DNA of 64,000 nt from Flavobacterium cerinum (GCF_024496085.1 NZ_CP101751.1:3534001-3598000); one strand, 5' to 3'; shown: positions 18,087-27,875, counted from the stretch's first letter. Numbers and translations are program-made. Notes: a model not told the origin generated them from the sequence alone.

Positions 18087-18584
18087 ATGGCACAAATCAC
18101 TTTACAAGGAAATACCATCCACACATTCGGGGAATTACCTGCTGTAGGAACACAGGCAAAAGATTTTCAACTGGTTAAAAACGATCTTTCCGTAGCATCA
18201 CTATCCGATTTTAAAGGAAGTAAGGTCGTTTTAAATATTTTCCCAAGTGTTGACACGGGTACTTGTGCAGCATCGGTTCGTAAATTTAACGAAAAAGCAA
18301 GTAATCTTGAGAATACAAAAGTACTTTGCATTTCCCGTGACCTACCTTTTGCACAAGCGCGTTTTTGCGGAGCTGAAGGCCTGACTAATGTGGTTAATCT
18401 TTCCGATTTCAGAGACGGAAACTTCGGAAAAGAATACGGATTAACAATTACCGACGGACCTTTGGCCGGATTACATTCCCGAGCAGTTATCGTACTTGAT
18501 GAAAACGGAGTAGTACAATACAGCGAACAGGTTTCGGAAATTGTAGATGAACCGAATTATGACAATGCTTTAGCAGCACTTTAA
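18087..18584 (+). CDS. tpx: Thiol peroxidase Tpx
   Basis: 165 residues, full length for the atypical 2-Cys peroxiredoxin Tpx. The peroxidatic Cys is C60 in [14 protein letters not shown] and the resolving Cys is C94 in ARFCGAEGL. The protein ends with the usual [17 protein letters not shown] block. It reduces hydrogen and alkyl peroxides with thioredoxin as electron donor, in the cytoplasm. dgkA begins 7 bases downstream. Confidence 0.96.
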   Translation: MAQITLQGNTIHTFGELPAVGTQAKDFQLVKNDLSVASLSDFKGSKVVLNIFPSVDTGTCAASVRKFNEKASNLENTKVLCISRDLPFAQARFCGAEGLTNVVNLSDFRDGNFGKEYGLTITDGPLAGLHSRAVIVLDENGVVQYSEQVSEIVDEPNYDNALAAL

Positions 18585-18591
18585 AAAATCA

Positions 18592-18960
18592 ATGAAAAAA
18601 GATAATTCCTTTTTTACCGGCCGGCTAAGAAGCCTTGTTTTTGCTTTTAAAGGAGCATACAAACTGGTAACTACTGAACACAGTGTTATGGTTCAGTTTA
18701 GTCTGGCAGTACTGATTACACTGGCCGGATTTTATTTTCAGATTACGAAAGAGGAATGGTTAGTACAAACCCTTGCTATCGGATTGGTACTTAGTATCGA
18801 AGGTTTGAATACCGCTGTCGAAAAAATAGCGGATTTTATTCATCCTGATTATCATCAAAAAATCGGTTTTATAAAAGACATAGCTGCCGGTGCTGTATTT
18901 TTTGCAGCTATTGCCGCTATAGCTGTGGGATTAATCATATATTTGCCACGGCTAACCTGA
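18592..18960 (+). CDS. dgkA: Diacylglycerol kinase DgkA family
   Basis: 122 residues with three membrane helices. The family motif EGLNTAVEKIADFI and AAGAVFFAAIAAI are present. It phosphorylates diacylglycerol or undecaprenol at the inner membrane; which one cannot be told from sequence. It lies between tpx and ftsK, an order I recall from Flavobacterium genomes. Confidence 0.9.
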   Translation: MKKDNSFFTGRLRSLVFAFKGAYKLVTTEHSVMVQFSLAVLITLAGFYFQITKEEWLVQTLAIGLVLSIEGLNTAVEKIADFIHPDYHQKIGFIKDIAAGAVFFAAIAAIAVGLIIYLPRLT

Positions 18961-18995
18961 TTTGCATTTTTAGCAACATAATTTCAACTTTCTGA

Positions 18996-21521
18996 ATGGC
19001 AAAAGCGACCAAAAAAGATACTTCTGATAAAGGAGAAAAAACGGCTAAACCGAAATTTTCATGGCAGTTATCACGCCAGTACAAAGTCCTCCTGGGGGCT
19101 TTACTTGTTTTATTTTCGGTAGCCCTGTTACTCTCTTTTATTTCCTATTACATTTATGGCGACTACGACCAGAGCGCACTAACAGACTTTAGTGACCGTA
19201 GTGAAAAAACCTATAACTGGCTGGGAAAATTCGGAGCTTTCCTTTCTGATATTTTCCTTTATAAAGGATTTGGAGTTGCTTCCTTCCTTTTTGTACGGTT
19301 ATTCTTTTTAGCCGGTGCCTATTTATTGGTTGATCTATCTTTAGGCAAACTCAAAAAGACCATGTTCTGGGATTTATTTGTGATGGTTATTCTATCCATC
19401 TTATTTGGTTTTTTCTGGAACTATGTACCGCAATTAGGAGGTGTAATCGGCTATGAAATGAACCTTTTTGTCCAGGATTATTTGGGTAAAACCGGTACTT
19501 TCCTTGTATTACTTTTTGGTATTATTGTTTATTTAATTCTAAAAATCAGAATCTCCACAGAAGGTATTAAAAACTTTTTTGAAAGATCAAATCAATCTTT
19601 TACAGAAGAATTAAATCAGGACAAACCGGTTACCGACAGTCAAATCATCACTCCGGTACCACTTCCCGATGAAATCGTAGACGAATCCATTACCACTTCC
19701 AATCCAAGTCTGGATTTTAACAATGAAGAAGACGATGAAATTCTGTCGAATATCGAATTAAAAACCAAACCTTCATCATTTGAAATCAATAAAGATGCCT
19801 TAAAACCAACAATTGAGCATCCATCCGAAATCACACTAAAAACAAAACCTGTTGAACCCGTTGTTCCGGTAACGGCACCTCCGGTTATCCCGACAGCACC
19901 TGCCTCGGAAATTATCCAAACGAATGATGAGCATTTTGTGATCGAAAAAATAGAAGAAGAAACCTTTGTAGAAGAAAATCTTGCCGCAAAACTGGTTCAG
20001 GATTTTGGAGAATTTGATCCTACACTTGAGTTATCCAACTATCAGCTCCCTTCTGTTGATCTTCTTAAAGAATATAATTCCGGTGGGATCACAATCAATC
20101 AGGCTGAACTGGAAGAAAATAAAAACCGTATTGTTGAAACCCTTCGCAATTACAAGATTGATATTGCTCAGATTAAAGCAACTGTCGGACCAACCGTAAC
20201 TTTATACGAAATTGTACCCGAAGCCGGTATTCGTATTTCAAAAATTAAAAGTCTGGAAGATGATATTGCTTTGTCGTTAGCTGCTTTAGGTATTCGTATC
20301 ATCGCACCGATTCCGGGTAAAGGAACTATCGGTATCGAGGTTCCGAATAATTCACCGACAATGGTGTCCATGAAGAGCGTAATCGGTTCACCTAAATTCC
20401 AGACAGCCGAAATGGAATTACCAATAGCCCTTGGAAAAACCATCTCCAATGAGACTTTTGTAGTCGATCTGGCAAAAATGCCGCACTTACTAATGGCCGG
20501 AGCAACCGGACAAGGTAAATCAGTCGGACTAAATGCAGTATTGACTTCCTTACTTTATAAAAAACATCCGGCAGAAGTAAAATTTGTCCTTGTTGACCCT
20601 AAAAAGGTAGAATTAACCCTTTTTAATAAAATTGAACGTCATTATCTGGCCAAACTTCCGGATACAGAAGACGCAATCATAACAGATAACACCAAAGTAA
20701 TCAATACATTAAACTCATTATGTATTGAAATGGACAACCGTTACAGCCTGCTAAAAGATGCAATGGTGCGTAACATTAAAGAATATAACGAAAAATTCAA
20801 GCTTCGTAAATTAAATCCGGAAAACGGACATCGTTTCTTACCTTATATCGTTTTAGTTGTCGATGAGTTTGCCGACTTAATCATGACTGCCGGTAAAGAA
20901 GTAGAAACACCGATTGCTCGTTTAGCCCAATTAGCCCGTGCCATCGGAATTCATTTGATCATTGCAACCCAGCGTCCGTCAGTAAACGTTATTACCGGTA
21001 TTATAAAAGCCAACTTCCCGGCTCGAATTGCTTTCCGTGTGACATCTAAAATCGATTCAAGGACAATTTTAGACAGTCAGGGCGCCGATCAGTTAATTGG
21101 TCGCGGAGATTTACTTTACACACAAGGTAATGATCTTACCCGCGTACAGTGTGCTTTTGTTGACACACCTGAAGTTGAAAAAATAACCGAATTTATCGGT
21201 TCACAAAAAGCCTATCCGAATGCTTATTTGCTTCCGGAATACGTAGGCGAAGAAAGTGGCATAAGTCTTGATATTGATATTGCTGATAGAGACTCTTTAT
21301 TCAGAGATGCTGCCGAGATTATTGTAACGGCACAACAAGGATCAGCCTCTTTGTTACAAAGAAAACTAAAACTGGGCTATAACCGGGCCGGACGTTTGAT
21401 CGACCAATTGGAAGCCGCCGGAATCGTAGGACCTTTCGAAGGCAGTAAAGCCCGAAGTGTATTAATCCCGGATTTAGTAGCGCTCAATCAATTCTTTGAT
21501 AATGAACTAAATGACTTGTAA
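18996..21521 (+). CDS. ftsK: DNA translocase FtsK
   Basis: 841 residues. There are four N-terminal membrane segments (residues about 30-190), then an acidic and proline-rich linker to about residue 340. The motor domain has Walker A GATGQGKSVGLNA near residue 500 and Walker B VLVVDEFADLI. The C-terminal winged-helix gamma domain is ASLLQRKLKLGYNRAGRLID. It pumps DNA through the division septum and helps chromosome dimer resolution. The stop codon is 1 base from the next ATG, so the lolA-like gene is cotranscribed. Confidence 0.96.
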   Translation: MAKATKKDTSDKGEKTAKPKFSWQLSRQYKVLLGALLVLFSVALLLSFISYYIYGDYDQSALTDFSDRSEKTYNWLGKFGAFLSDIFLYKGFGVASFLFVRLFFLAGAYLLVDLSLGKLKKTMFWDLFVMVILSILFGFFWNYVPQLGGVIGYEMNLFVQDYLGKTGTFLVLLFGIIVYLILKIRISTEGIKNFFERSNQSFTEELNQDKPVTDSQIITPVPLPDEIVDESITTSNPSLDFNNEEDDEILSNIELKTKPSSFEINKDALKPTIEHPSEITLKTKPVEPVVPVTAPPVIPTAPASEIIQTNDEHFVIEKIEEETFVEENLAAKLVQDFGEFDPTLELSNYQLPSVDLLKEYNSGGITINQAELEENKNRIVETLRNYKIDIAQIKATVGPTVTLYEIVPEAGIRISKIKSLEDDIALSLAALGIRIIAPIPGKGTIGIEVPNNSPTMVSMKSVIGSPKFQTAEMELPIALGKTISNETFVVDLAKMPHLLMAGATGQGKSVGLNAVLTSLLYKKHPAEVKFVLVDPKKVELTLFNKIERHYLAKLPDTEDAIITDNTKVINTLNSLCIEMDNRYSLLKDAMVRNIKEYNEKFKLRKLNPENGHRFLPYIVLVVDEFADLIMTAGKEVETPIARLAQLARAIGIHLIIATQRPSVNVITGIIKANFPARIAFRVTSKIDSRTILDSQGADQLIGRGDLLYTQGNDLTRVQCAFVDTPEVEKITEFIGSQKAYPNAYLLPEYVGEESGISLDIDIADRDSLFRDAAEIIVTAQQGSASLLQRKLKLGYNRAGRLIDQLEAAGIVGPFEGSKARSVLIPDLVALNQFFDNELNDL

Positions 21522-21522
21522 A

Positions 21523-22167
21523 ATGCGTACTTTTCTTTCACTTTTAACATTACTCCTATTCGGTTTAACCTTACAGGCACAGGATTCTAAAAAAGCAAAA
21601 GACTTGCTGAATGAAGTTTCAGCAAAAGCCAACAGCTATGACAACATTGTAATCGATTTCCGTTTTACACTTCAGAATCCGAAACAAAACCAAAATCAGG
21701 ATAGCAAAGGAAACCTGACTTTAAAAGGAAATCAGTTCGTTTTAAACTTTATGGGCGTAACCCGTATTTTTGACGGCAAAAAGAACTATACCATCATTCC
21801 GGAAGATGAAGAAGTAACAATTTCGAAGTATAATGAAAATGATGAAAATTCCATTACACCTTCAAAAATGCTGACATTCTTTAACTCCGGTTATAAGTAT
21901 TCATGGGACATCCTTCAAAACATCAGAGGACGTAAAATTCAGTATATAAAACTGACGCCATTAAGTACTAAAGACAAAACCAAAGAAATTCTGTTAGGCA
22001 TTGATACTCAGACCAAACACATCTATAATAAGATTGAAGTAGCTAAAGACGGTACGAAAACGACACTTACTGTTAATTCTTTTAAAACGAATCAGCCTAT
22101 TTCGAAAAATCATTTTACCTTTACCGAGAGTAAATATCCCAATTATTACATCAATAAATTAGACTAA
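21523..22167 (+). CDS. lolA: LolA-like outer-membrane lipoprotein carrier
   Basis: About 214 residues. I choose the ATG at 21523 because it gives a clean signal peptide (MRTFLSLLTLLLFGLTLQAQ); an ATG at 21511 would overlap ftsK by 11 bases. The mature protein has the LolA half-barrel pattern: YDNIVIDFRFTLQNPKQN, GNQFVLNFMGVTRIFDGKKN and YTIIPEDEEV. LolA carries lipoproteins across the periplasm. The neighbouring LptF/LptG permease also serves the envelope. Confidence 0.85.
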   Translation: MRTFLSLLTLLLFGLTLQAQDSKKAKDLLNEVSAKANSYDNIVIDFRFTLQNPKQNQNQDSKGNLTLKGNQFVLNFMGVTRIFDGKKNYTIIPEDEEVTISKYNENDENSITPSKMLTFFNSGYKYSWDILQNIRGRKIQYIKLTPLSTKDKTKEILLGIDTQTKHIYNKIEVAKDGTKTTLTVNSFKTNQPISKNHFTFTESKYPNYYINKLD

Positions 22168-22174
22168 TTATCGG

Positions 22175-23611
22175 GTGAAAATATTAGACCGTTACATTCT
22201 TAAAAGCTTTCTGATTACATTTGCTACGGTATTTGTAATCCTTTTTTTTATATTCATTTTGCAGGGAATATGGCTCTTTATTGCCGAATTAGCCGGTAAA
22301 GATCTCGATGCCTGGCTGGTATTCCAGTTCCTTTTGTTCTATTCTCCTAAAATGATTCCGTTGGTATTACCGCTGTCTATTTTATTAGCTTCGATTATGA
22401 CTTTCGGTAGCTTTGCCGAGAATTACGAGTTTGCCGCCATGAAATCGTCCGGGATATCCCTGAAACGAGCCATGAAAAGCCTTAATATTTTTATTATCGT
22501 TTTAAGTTTCGTATCCTTCTTTTTTGCGAATAATGTTATTCCGAAAGCCGAATATAACTTCGTTAACCTCCGAAAAGAAATTTTCCATACCAAACCTGCA
22601 ATGGCAATCGCCGAGGGGCTTTTTAATAAAATCGGTAATTTTTCCATTAAAGTAGACAAAAAATCCGGTGAAAAAGGCGAACAGCTTCAAGGTGTAACGA
22701 TGCACGAAAAATCCAATTTGGGAACCGGAAACAAATCGGTTATTAAAGCCAAAAGAGGCGTTTTGATCAACGAAGAAAACTCAAACATCTTAAAATTAGA
22801 TCTGATTGACGGCTATTACTACGAGGATATTATGCCGAAAAACTACGAGGATCGTAAAAAAGAACCTTTCGCTAAAGCCGCTTTTAAAAAATACCGCGTG
22901 AATATTGATCTTACAGTATTAAATCCGGTAGACGAAAACGATAAGATTACGAATACCAACACGATGCTTACTTTCAATGAATTGAATTATACGATCGATT
23001 CACTTGAAACCAATCTGAAAAAAGATAAAATTTCCTTTGCCGAGAACATCATACAGGGAACCGATTATGCCCTGAAACATAAATACCGTCCTATGGGCGG
23101 TGATCCGAACAAAACAAAAGACCTCCTTTCCTTACTGAATCCGGAATTAAAATATAAGGTTTTGGAAATTGCTAAAAACAATGTAACCAGCCTTAATTTT
23201 TCCATAGATAACAACAGTACCGACTTATTGGAAAAACAAAAAAACATTAACGTACACTGGATTGTGCTTCACGAAAAATTTGTTGTGGCCTTTTCTTGTC
23301 TGCTAATGTTCTTTATCGGTGCGCCACTGGGTGCCATTATCCGAAAAGGCGGATTGGGATTACCGATCGTTTTTGCTGTACTGATCTTTATTATTTACCA
23401 CTTTATCAACACTTTCGGTAAAAAAGTAGCACAGGAAAACGGTATTCCTCCCTTTTTAGGTACCTGGATGTCATCCATAGTATTAACCCCGTTGGCTATA
23501 TTCCTAACCTATAGAGCCACAAACGACATTGGTGTCATGATCAATTTTGATTGGATCACGGCTCCGTTCCAAAAACTTTCAGAAAAACTTTTCAAAAATA
23601 ATAACAACTAA
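22175..23611 (+). CDS. LptF/LptG family LPS export permease
   Basis: 478 residues starting with GTG (KILDRYILKSFLITFATVF). Three membrane segments at each end flank a periplasmic beta-rich domain, the YjgP/YjgQ layout. It includes KMIPLVLPLSILLASIMTFG and AFSCLLMFFIGAPLGAIIRK, hallmark blocks of the family. With LptB it moves lipopolysaccharide from the inner membrane to the periplasmic bridge. Whether it is LptF or LptG is not resolved. It is followed after 1 base by ribB. Confidence 0.9.
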   Translation: MKILDRYILKSFLITFATVFVILFFIFILQGIWLFIAELAGKDLDAWLVFQFLLFYSPKMIPLVLPLSILLASIMTFGSFAENYEFAAMKSSGISLKRAMKSLNIFIIVLSFVSFFFANNVIPKAEYNFVNLRKEIFHTKPAMAIAEGLFNKIGNFSIKVDKKSGEKGEQLQGVTMHEKSNLGTGNKSVIKAKRGVLINEENSNILKLDLIDGYYYEDIMPKNYEDRKKEPFAKAAFKKYRVNIDLTVLNPVDENDKITNTNTMLTFNELNYTIDSLETNLKKDKISFAENIIQGTDYALKHKYRPMGGDPNKTKDLLSLLNPELKYKVLEIAKNNVTSLNFSIDNNSTDLLEKQKNINVHWIVLHEKFVVAFSCLLMFFIGAPLGAIIRKGGLGLPIVFAVLIFIIYHFINTFGKKVAQENGIPPFLGTWMSSIVLTPLAIFLTYRATNDIGVMINFDWITAPFQKLSEKLFKNNNN

Positions 23612-23612
23612 A

Positions 23613-24749
23613 ATGGCAACTAACACAAACATACAACTCAACACTATAGAAGAAGCTATTGAAGATATCCGTCAAGGCAAAATTATTATTGTTGTTGATG
23701 ACGAAGATCGCGAAAATGAAGGTGATTTTATCGCAGCTGCTGAAAAAGTAACTCCAGAGATGATCAATTTCATGGCCACACACGGTCGCGGTCTGATTTG
23801 CGCTCCTTTAACAGAAGCCCGATGTAAAGAATTGGAATTAAACCTAATGGTAACGAACAATACGGTACTTCACGAAACCCAGTTTACCGTATCTGTTGAC
23901 TTAAAAGGACATGGTTGTACAACCGGTATTTCGGTACACGACAGAGCCAAAACAATCCTTTCGTTAGTCGATGACAATACAAAACCGGAAGATTTAGGTC
24001 GACCGGGGCATATTTTCCCTTTACGTGCGAAACAAGGCGGTGTATTACGTCGTACCGGACATACTGAAGCCGCTATCGATTTAGCGCGTCTGGCAGGCTT
24101 AAAACCAGCCGGAATTTTGGTAGAAATTTTAAATGAAGACGGTTCGATGGCTCGCCTTCCGCAATTGGTTGATGTCGCTAAAAAATTCGACCTTAAAATT
24201 GTATCGATTGAAGCTTTAGTGGCTTATCGTATGCAACATGACAGTCTGATTCAGAAAAAAGAGGATTTTGAAATTGAAACGCGTTTCGGAACTTTCCGTT
24301 TACGTGCTTATTTACAGATTACCAACAAGCAAGTACATATTGCTTTGACTAAAGGTAGCTGGAGTTCCGGAGAACCTATTCTAACCCGTATCAATTCAAC
24401 ACATGTCAATAATGATATTTTAGGAACGCTTACAAATGATGCTGATAAACGTCTGGATGATATGTTCCGTCGTATTAACGAAGAAGGTCGTGGTGCGATA
24501 TTGTTTATCAATCAGGAAATTCAGTCATTGGATATGCTTAATCGTTTATCGGAATTAAAAAATTTACAGGCTCAGGGGATTAACAAAGCACCGCAAATCA
24601 AAATTGACACAAAAGATTTTGGTATCGGGGCTCAGATGTTACACGATTTGGACATTTGTAAAATCCGTTTATTATCTAATTCGGAGCAGACAAAGCGTGT
24701 CGGAATGATCGGATATGGCCTTGAAATTACAGAATATGTAGGATTTTAA
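23613..24749 (+). CDS. ribB: 3,4-dihydroxy-2-butanone 4-phosphate synthase with degenerate GTP cyclohydrolase II domain
   Basis: 378 residues from the ATG at 23613; an ATG at 23547 lies inside the previous gene and adds unrelated sequence. The RibB domain is intact: [45 protein letters not shown] [16 protein letters not shown]. The C-terminal 170 residues align by eye with GTP cyclohydrolase II ([39 protein letters not shown]). The three zinc-binding Cys of the SECLTGD...RCDCG region are all missing, so this half is probably not catalytic. Proteobacterial proteins of this build have been called RibBX. The cell would need a separate RibA. Last gene of the ftsK run. Confidence 0.9.
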   Translation: MATNTNIQLNTIEEAIEDIRQGKIIIVVDDEDRENEGDFIAAAEKVTPEMINFMATHGRGLICAPLTEARCKELELNLMVTNNTVLHETQFTVSVDLKGHGCTTGISVHDRAKTILSLVDDNTKPEDLGRPGHIFPLRAKQGGVLRRTGHTEAAIDLARLAGLKPAGILVEILNEDGSMARLPQLVDVAKKFDLKIVSIEALVAYRMQHDSLIQKKEDFEIETRFGTFRLRAYLQITNKQVHIALTKGSWSSGEPILTRINSTHVNNDILGTLTNDADKRLDDMFRRINEEGRGAILFINQEIQSLDMLNRLSELKNLQAQGINKAPQIKIDTKDFGIGAQMLHDLDICKIRLLSNSEQTKRVGMIGYGLEITEYVGF

Positions 24750-24833
24750 TTTTTTTTGGATTTTATAAAACCAACACTATAAAGCAGTTACAAAAAATAG
24801 TTGATTTTACTACTATTTTATAGTTCAAAAGAC

Positions 24834-24863
24834 TTGTAAAACCCGAAAAACGCATTATATTTG
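24834..24863 (+). promoter_or_regulatory. Promoter of tRNA-Ser
   Basis: -33 TTG at 24834-24836 and -7 TATATTTG at 24856-24863, with a 19-base spacer. This is a perfect Bacteroidota vegetative promoter. The predicted start is about 25 bases before the tRNA. Confidence 0.75.
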
Positions 24864-24895
24864 CAACCGCAATACAGCAATGGTTGCAACATATT

Positions 24896-24980
24896 GGAGA
24901 AATGGCAGAGTGGTCGATTGCGGCAGTCTTGAAAACTGTTGACTGTAACAGGTCCGGGGGTTCGAATCCCTCTTTCTCCG
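24896..24980 (+). tRNA. tRNA-Ser (anticodon UGA)
   Basis: The acceptor stem GGAGAAA/TTTCTCC pairs perfectly and G is the discriminator base. The D-arm is TGGCAGAGTGG. The anticodon loop CTTGAAA gives anticodon TGA. A variable arm GTTGACTGTAACAGGTC marks a class II tRNA, and the T-loop is GGTTCGAATCC. CCA is not encoded. It is followed by a terminator, then by island DNA, so it is a candidate integration site. Confidence 0.95.
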
Positions 24981-25016
24981 CAACAATCTTCTAAATAATG
25001 AAGAAAACGCAAATGT

Positions 25017-25055
25017 AGCCCTAAGATTTCTAATCTCAGGGCTTTTTCTTTTTTA
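25017..25055 (+). terminator. Terminator after tRNA-Ser
   Basis: AGCCCTAAGATT, loop, AATCTCAGGGCT, then a run of T residues broken by one C. A strong intrinsic terminator 37 bases after the tRNA. Confidence 0.88.
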
Positions 25056-25104
25056 AACGTGGTAATGACAAATGGCGACAATTTAATGAAAAATTGTTCT
25101 TTTA

Positions 25105-25200
25105 AATCGTTACAAAATAGTTACCATTGATTTGGAAAAGTATTATAACTAACCCATTTATAAAGCGTTATAAAATAAAGTTTGGGAGTCTCACTCTCCG
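25105..25200 (+). repeat. Degenerate integration-site-like repeat, copy 1
   Basis: This stretch shares the order AAATCGTTAC, TTATAAA, TATAAA, then GGGAGTCTCACTCTCC with 29112-29197 (AAATCGTTAC, TTATAAA, TATAAA, GTCCGAGACCC). The end resembles the tRNA-Ser 3' end TCCCTCTTTCTCCG. It looks like a decayed attachment region of an element once integrated at the tRNA. Low certainty; the identity is patchy. The rest of 25056-25316 shows no gene. Confidence 0.3.
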
Positions 25201-25316
25201 TAGCTACCTTCTAAAATTATGCAGCTATTAATTCACTAAGGGATTTCAAATCTTCTAACAATTGGTTTGAATTTTGTATGATAAGGTCACAAAAGCTATA
25301 AAAAGTAAAAAAACTA

Positions 25317-25360
25317 AAAGCACACAAACAGAGGCAGGGACCTGTGTAGTGTGCTTTTTT
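25317..25360. terminator. Hairpin terminator
   Basis: AAAAGCACAC and GTGTGCTTTT pair around a 23-base loop, followed by T residues. In this place it ends transcription into or out of the esterase unit. Confidence 0.65.
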
Positions 25361-25409
25361 GTTTAATCGTACTTCCGTTGAATTATACTTGATAATGATA
25401 TACTTAGAT

Positions 25410-25434
25410 GTACCAATCCAAGTATATAAATGCC
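25410..25434. repeat. Short direct repeat, left copy
   Basis: It shares GTAC, then CAAGTATATAAATGCC (16 identical bases), with 29249-29271. The two copies bracket the esterase-AraC-DUF1348-TetR unit, so they may mark its insertion borders. Confidence 0.5.
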
Positions 25435-25443
25435 TAGGTCAAT

Positions 25444-26499
25444 TTAGTTTGCAAACAATGCGTTATGTAAAACTACAGCTGCTTGTTGTATTGAAACTTG
25501 AATCGCTGGAATATGGGCGATTGGATTCAACAATCCGTAATCATGGATAAAGCCTTTGTACTCGGTAATGGTAGTTGGAACACCTGCCTGATCTAATTTT
25601 CGTGCATATGCGACACCCTCATCATATAAAATATCATTCTCGGCTACTTGTACCAATGCTGGCGGCAGACCTTGTAATTCGTCTAGTGAAGCTTGTAAAG
25701 GAGACGCATATTTGTTTTTACGGTCTTCTTTTTTAGGTAAATAATTATCCCACATCCATTTCATCAATGGTGTTGTAAGAAATCTTTCCTGAGCAAATTT
25801 AGTATATGATGAACGGCTGAAATCGGCATCCGTTACCGGCCATAAAAGTACTTGCTGTACTAATTTAGGTCCTTTTTTGTCTTTTGCCATCAGTGCCACC
25901 ACAGCTGCCATATTACCACCAACACTATTGCCAGCAACGGCTAATCTAGTGCCATCTACCCCAATTTCTTTTCCATGTGCAGCAGTCCATTTTGTAGCAG
26001 CATACGCTTGATTAATTGCTATAGGAAAACGAGCGTCGGGAGCAGGTGTATAATCCGGGAAGACTGCAACAGCGCCGCTATTTACAACCAAATCTCTAAC
26101 TAACCTTCTGTGGGTTGGATAATCTCCCAAAACCCAGCCACCGCCGTGGAAAAACATAAAAACAGGTAATCCGTTTTTAGCTCCTTTAGGTTTCACAATA
26201 TGAAGCTTCACGGTTAAACCGTCCTGAGTAATTGTTTTTTCAGTTTCTTCGATATCGGAGTAATCGTAAGTTACAGAATTTTGAGCCCCTACCAAAACGA
26301 GTCTGGCCTCTTCTGGTGTCATTTGTTCTAGTGGTTTTCCATTACCACTGTTTAAAACTTTTAAAAATGCACGAATATCTTTTGATATGTTTGGGTCTTG
26401 TGCAGCTGGTGTTTTCTGCTGTGCAACTGTTGGTGTAGTGTTAAACATCAATGCTGCGAGTGCTGATAAGGTTATACCTTTAAAGAATGAATTTTTCAT
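25444..26499 (-). CDS. Secreted alpha/beta hydrolase, HSL-type esterase
   Basis: 351 residues with a Sec signal peptide (KGITLSALAALMFNTTPTVAQ). The hormone-sensitive-lipase family signature is clear: oxyanion motif FFHGGGWVLGD, nucleophile AGNSVGGNMAAV, acid in ENDILYDEGV and His in GFIHDYGLL. It should hydrolyse short-chain esters in the periplasm. It is followed on the same strand by none and preceded by an AraC gene in the same direction (112-base gap). Direct repeat copies lie close to its 3' end. Confidence 0.9.
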   Translation of the reverse strand: MKNSFFKGITLSALAALMFNTTPTVAQQKTPAAQDPNISKDIRAFLKVLNSGNGKPLEQMTPEEARLVLVGAQNSVTYDYSDIEETEKTITQDGLTVKLHIVKPKGAKNGLPVFMFFHGGGWVLGDYPTHRRLVRDLVVNSGAVAVFPDYTPAPDARFPIAINQAYAATKWTAAHGKEIGVDGTRLAVAGNSVGGNMAAVVALMAKDKKGPKLVQQVLLWPVTDADFSRSSYTKFAQERFLTTPLMKWMWDNYLPKKEDRKNKYASPLQASLDELQGLPPALVQVAENDILYDEGVAYARKLDQAGVPTTITEYKGFIHDYGLLNPIAHIPAIQVSIQQAAVVLHNALFAN

Positions 26500-26611
26500 A
26501 ATCTATATTTTAAATTGTTATTTTTTATGAGACAAAGGTATGTCGCGATAACAGCTTTATATAGATTAAAAAGTGTATTAAAATTGTACTTTTTTCCTTT
26601 TAAAGTTATTT

Positions 26612-27472
26612 TTATTGTTTTTTGAATTCTTTTCTAAAATGTGCAGGTGTGTTTCCAAGCTTTTGAGTAAACATTCTGTTGAAATAACCCGGATCGTCAT
26701 ATCCCAGCTGATACGCAATTTCCTTTATGCTTAAATCGGTATAATAAAGCAGTCGTTTTGTTTCGAGTATAATCCTGTTTTTGATTATTTCGTTTGGATT
26801 CTCCAGATTCAATTTTTTAAATTTATGGGATAATGTTTTAGGGGCCAGACTCATTAGGTCTGCATAATCGGCAACAGCATGTTTTTCACGAAAGTGAATT
26901 TCAACCAGACGGCTGAAATTTCTGAAAAAATCATGGTCAGTGGACTGAAGCATTATCTGATCATTTTCGAGATTCTGTTTTTTCCATTCTCTTGTTGCCT
27001 TCAAAATTAACTGTTTTAAGTAGACGCGGATCAGTTCTTCTGAAGAAGAATCTTTCAGTTCGATCTCTTCTTTTATTTGGGAAAATAGTTGCTGTACGTT
27101 AACCATTTCCAATTCATCAAAAGCTACTTTAGGGATTTCAAAAATATTATTGAATAATAATCCATCGCACGCAACTTCAGCATCATGAATCTGAACACAA
27201 TAAAAATCCCTGTTATAATAGATGAAGTGAGCAGGAGTATTTGAGGCTTTAACGATAGTAAGGAACTGATTGCTGTTTACAAAAAATACAGCCGGTCTAT
27301 CCAATTCATATATTTTAAAATCGACACTGATTATGTAATGTGCAGGTACCAGCAAGACTTTAATGAAGGGGCGAAAAAAATTAGTATTAATTAATTCCAA
27401 ATTCTGATGATCAAAGGTGGTACAGCCTAACTTTTTGTATTTAGATTCAAATACAAGTTTATTATTTTCCAT
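26612..27472 (-). CDS. AraC family transcriptional regulator
   Basis: 286 residues. The N-terminal sensor resembles a cupin fold. The C-terminal 100 residues are the AraC double helix-turn-helix: DYADLMSLAPKTLSHKFKK and SIKEIAYQLGYDDPGYFNRM, ending in TPAHFRKEFK. It probably controls the esterase gene just downstream on the same strand. Its C-terminal half is closely similar in style to the regulator at 2963. Confidence 0.9.
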   Translation of the reverse strand: MENNKLVFESKYKKLGCTTFDHQNLELINTNFFRPFIKVLLVPAHYIISVDFKIYELDRPAVFFVNSNQFLTIVKASNTPAHFIYYNRDFYCVQIHDAEVACDGLLFNNIFEIPKVAFDELEMVNVQQLFSQIKEEIELKDSSSEELIRVYLKQLILKATREWKKQNLENDQIMLQSTDHDFFRNFSRLVEIHFREKHAVADYADLMSLAPKTLSHKFKKLNLENPNEIIKNRIILETKRLLYYTDLSIKEIAYQLGYDDPGYFNRMFTQKLGNTPAHFRKEFKKQ

Positions 27473-27517
27473 TTCGCAAATTTATGTAAATCTTTTTTGC
27501 TCGTTTAATTTCAAGCC

Positions 27518-27670
27518 TTATTGAACGGTAAATATACTTCGCCTTGGCAATCCATTCGAATTCAGGCTTCTTTCTAAAATTTGGGGGACACTGCCTTTAT
27601 GTTTTCTAAAAATCTTACTGAATGACCAATAGTTTGTACCGCAGTAAAAATAGTAAGAATTTGATGCCAT
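27518..27670 (-). pseudogene. Remnant of an AraC-type helix-turn-helix C-terminus
   Basis: Minus-strand translation gives about 50 residues: NSYYFYCGTNYWSFSKIFRK followed by HKGSVPQI. That matches the end of AraC proteins (xxYFSKxFKKxxGxxPxxY). There is no N-terminal part, so it is a decayed copy. It fills most of the 403-base gap 27473-27875 together with the promoter below. Confidence 0.5.
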
Positions 27671-27760
27671 ATAGTTTATTATTTTATGGACGGAAAGGTA
27701 TGTATTACTTGATAATTCCTGATAAATATACTTAAAAGTTATGGATTAAAAAAAACAGAC

Positions 27761-27799
27761 AGACAAGTTTGTCTATTTTGTTTTTTTGTTTTAAGTTTG
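27761..27799 (+). promoter_or_regulatory. Operator plus promoter of DUF1348 gene
   Basis: Palindrome AGACAAGTTTGTCT (27761-27774) contains the -33 TTTG. A -7 box TAAGTTTG lies at 27792-27799, with 20 bases between the TTG and the -7 box. The same palindrome half sites, spacing and boxes occur before the tetR gene at 28431-28469, so both are probably repressed by that TetR. Confidence 0.65.
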
Positions 27800-27875
27800 T
27801 CCTGTCGAATAGTACAGGATGTGTTATTCGAAAAAGATGACTCAAAAATTATTAACAACTTAATTTATTAAAAAC

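Noticed and set aside
24818..25081. 87-codon minus-strand frame reading [20 protein letters not shown]
   Set aside because: This is the antisense of tRNA-Ser. Such GIRTPG-type proteins in databases are artefacts of tRNA-Ser genes.
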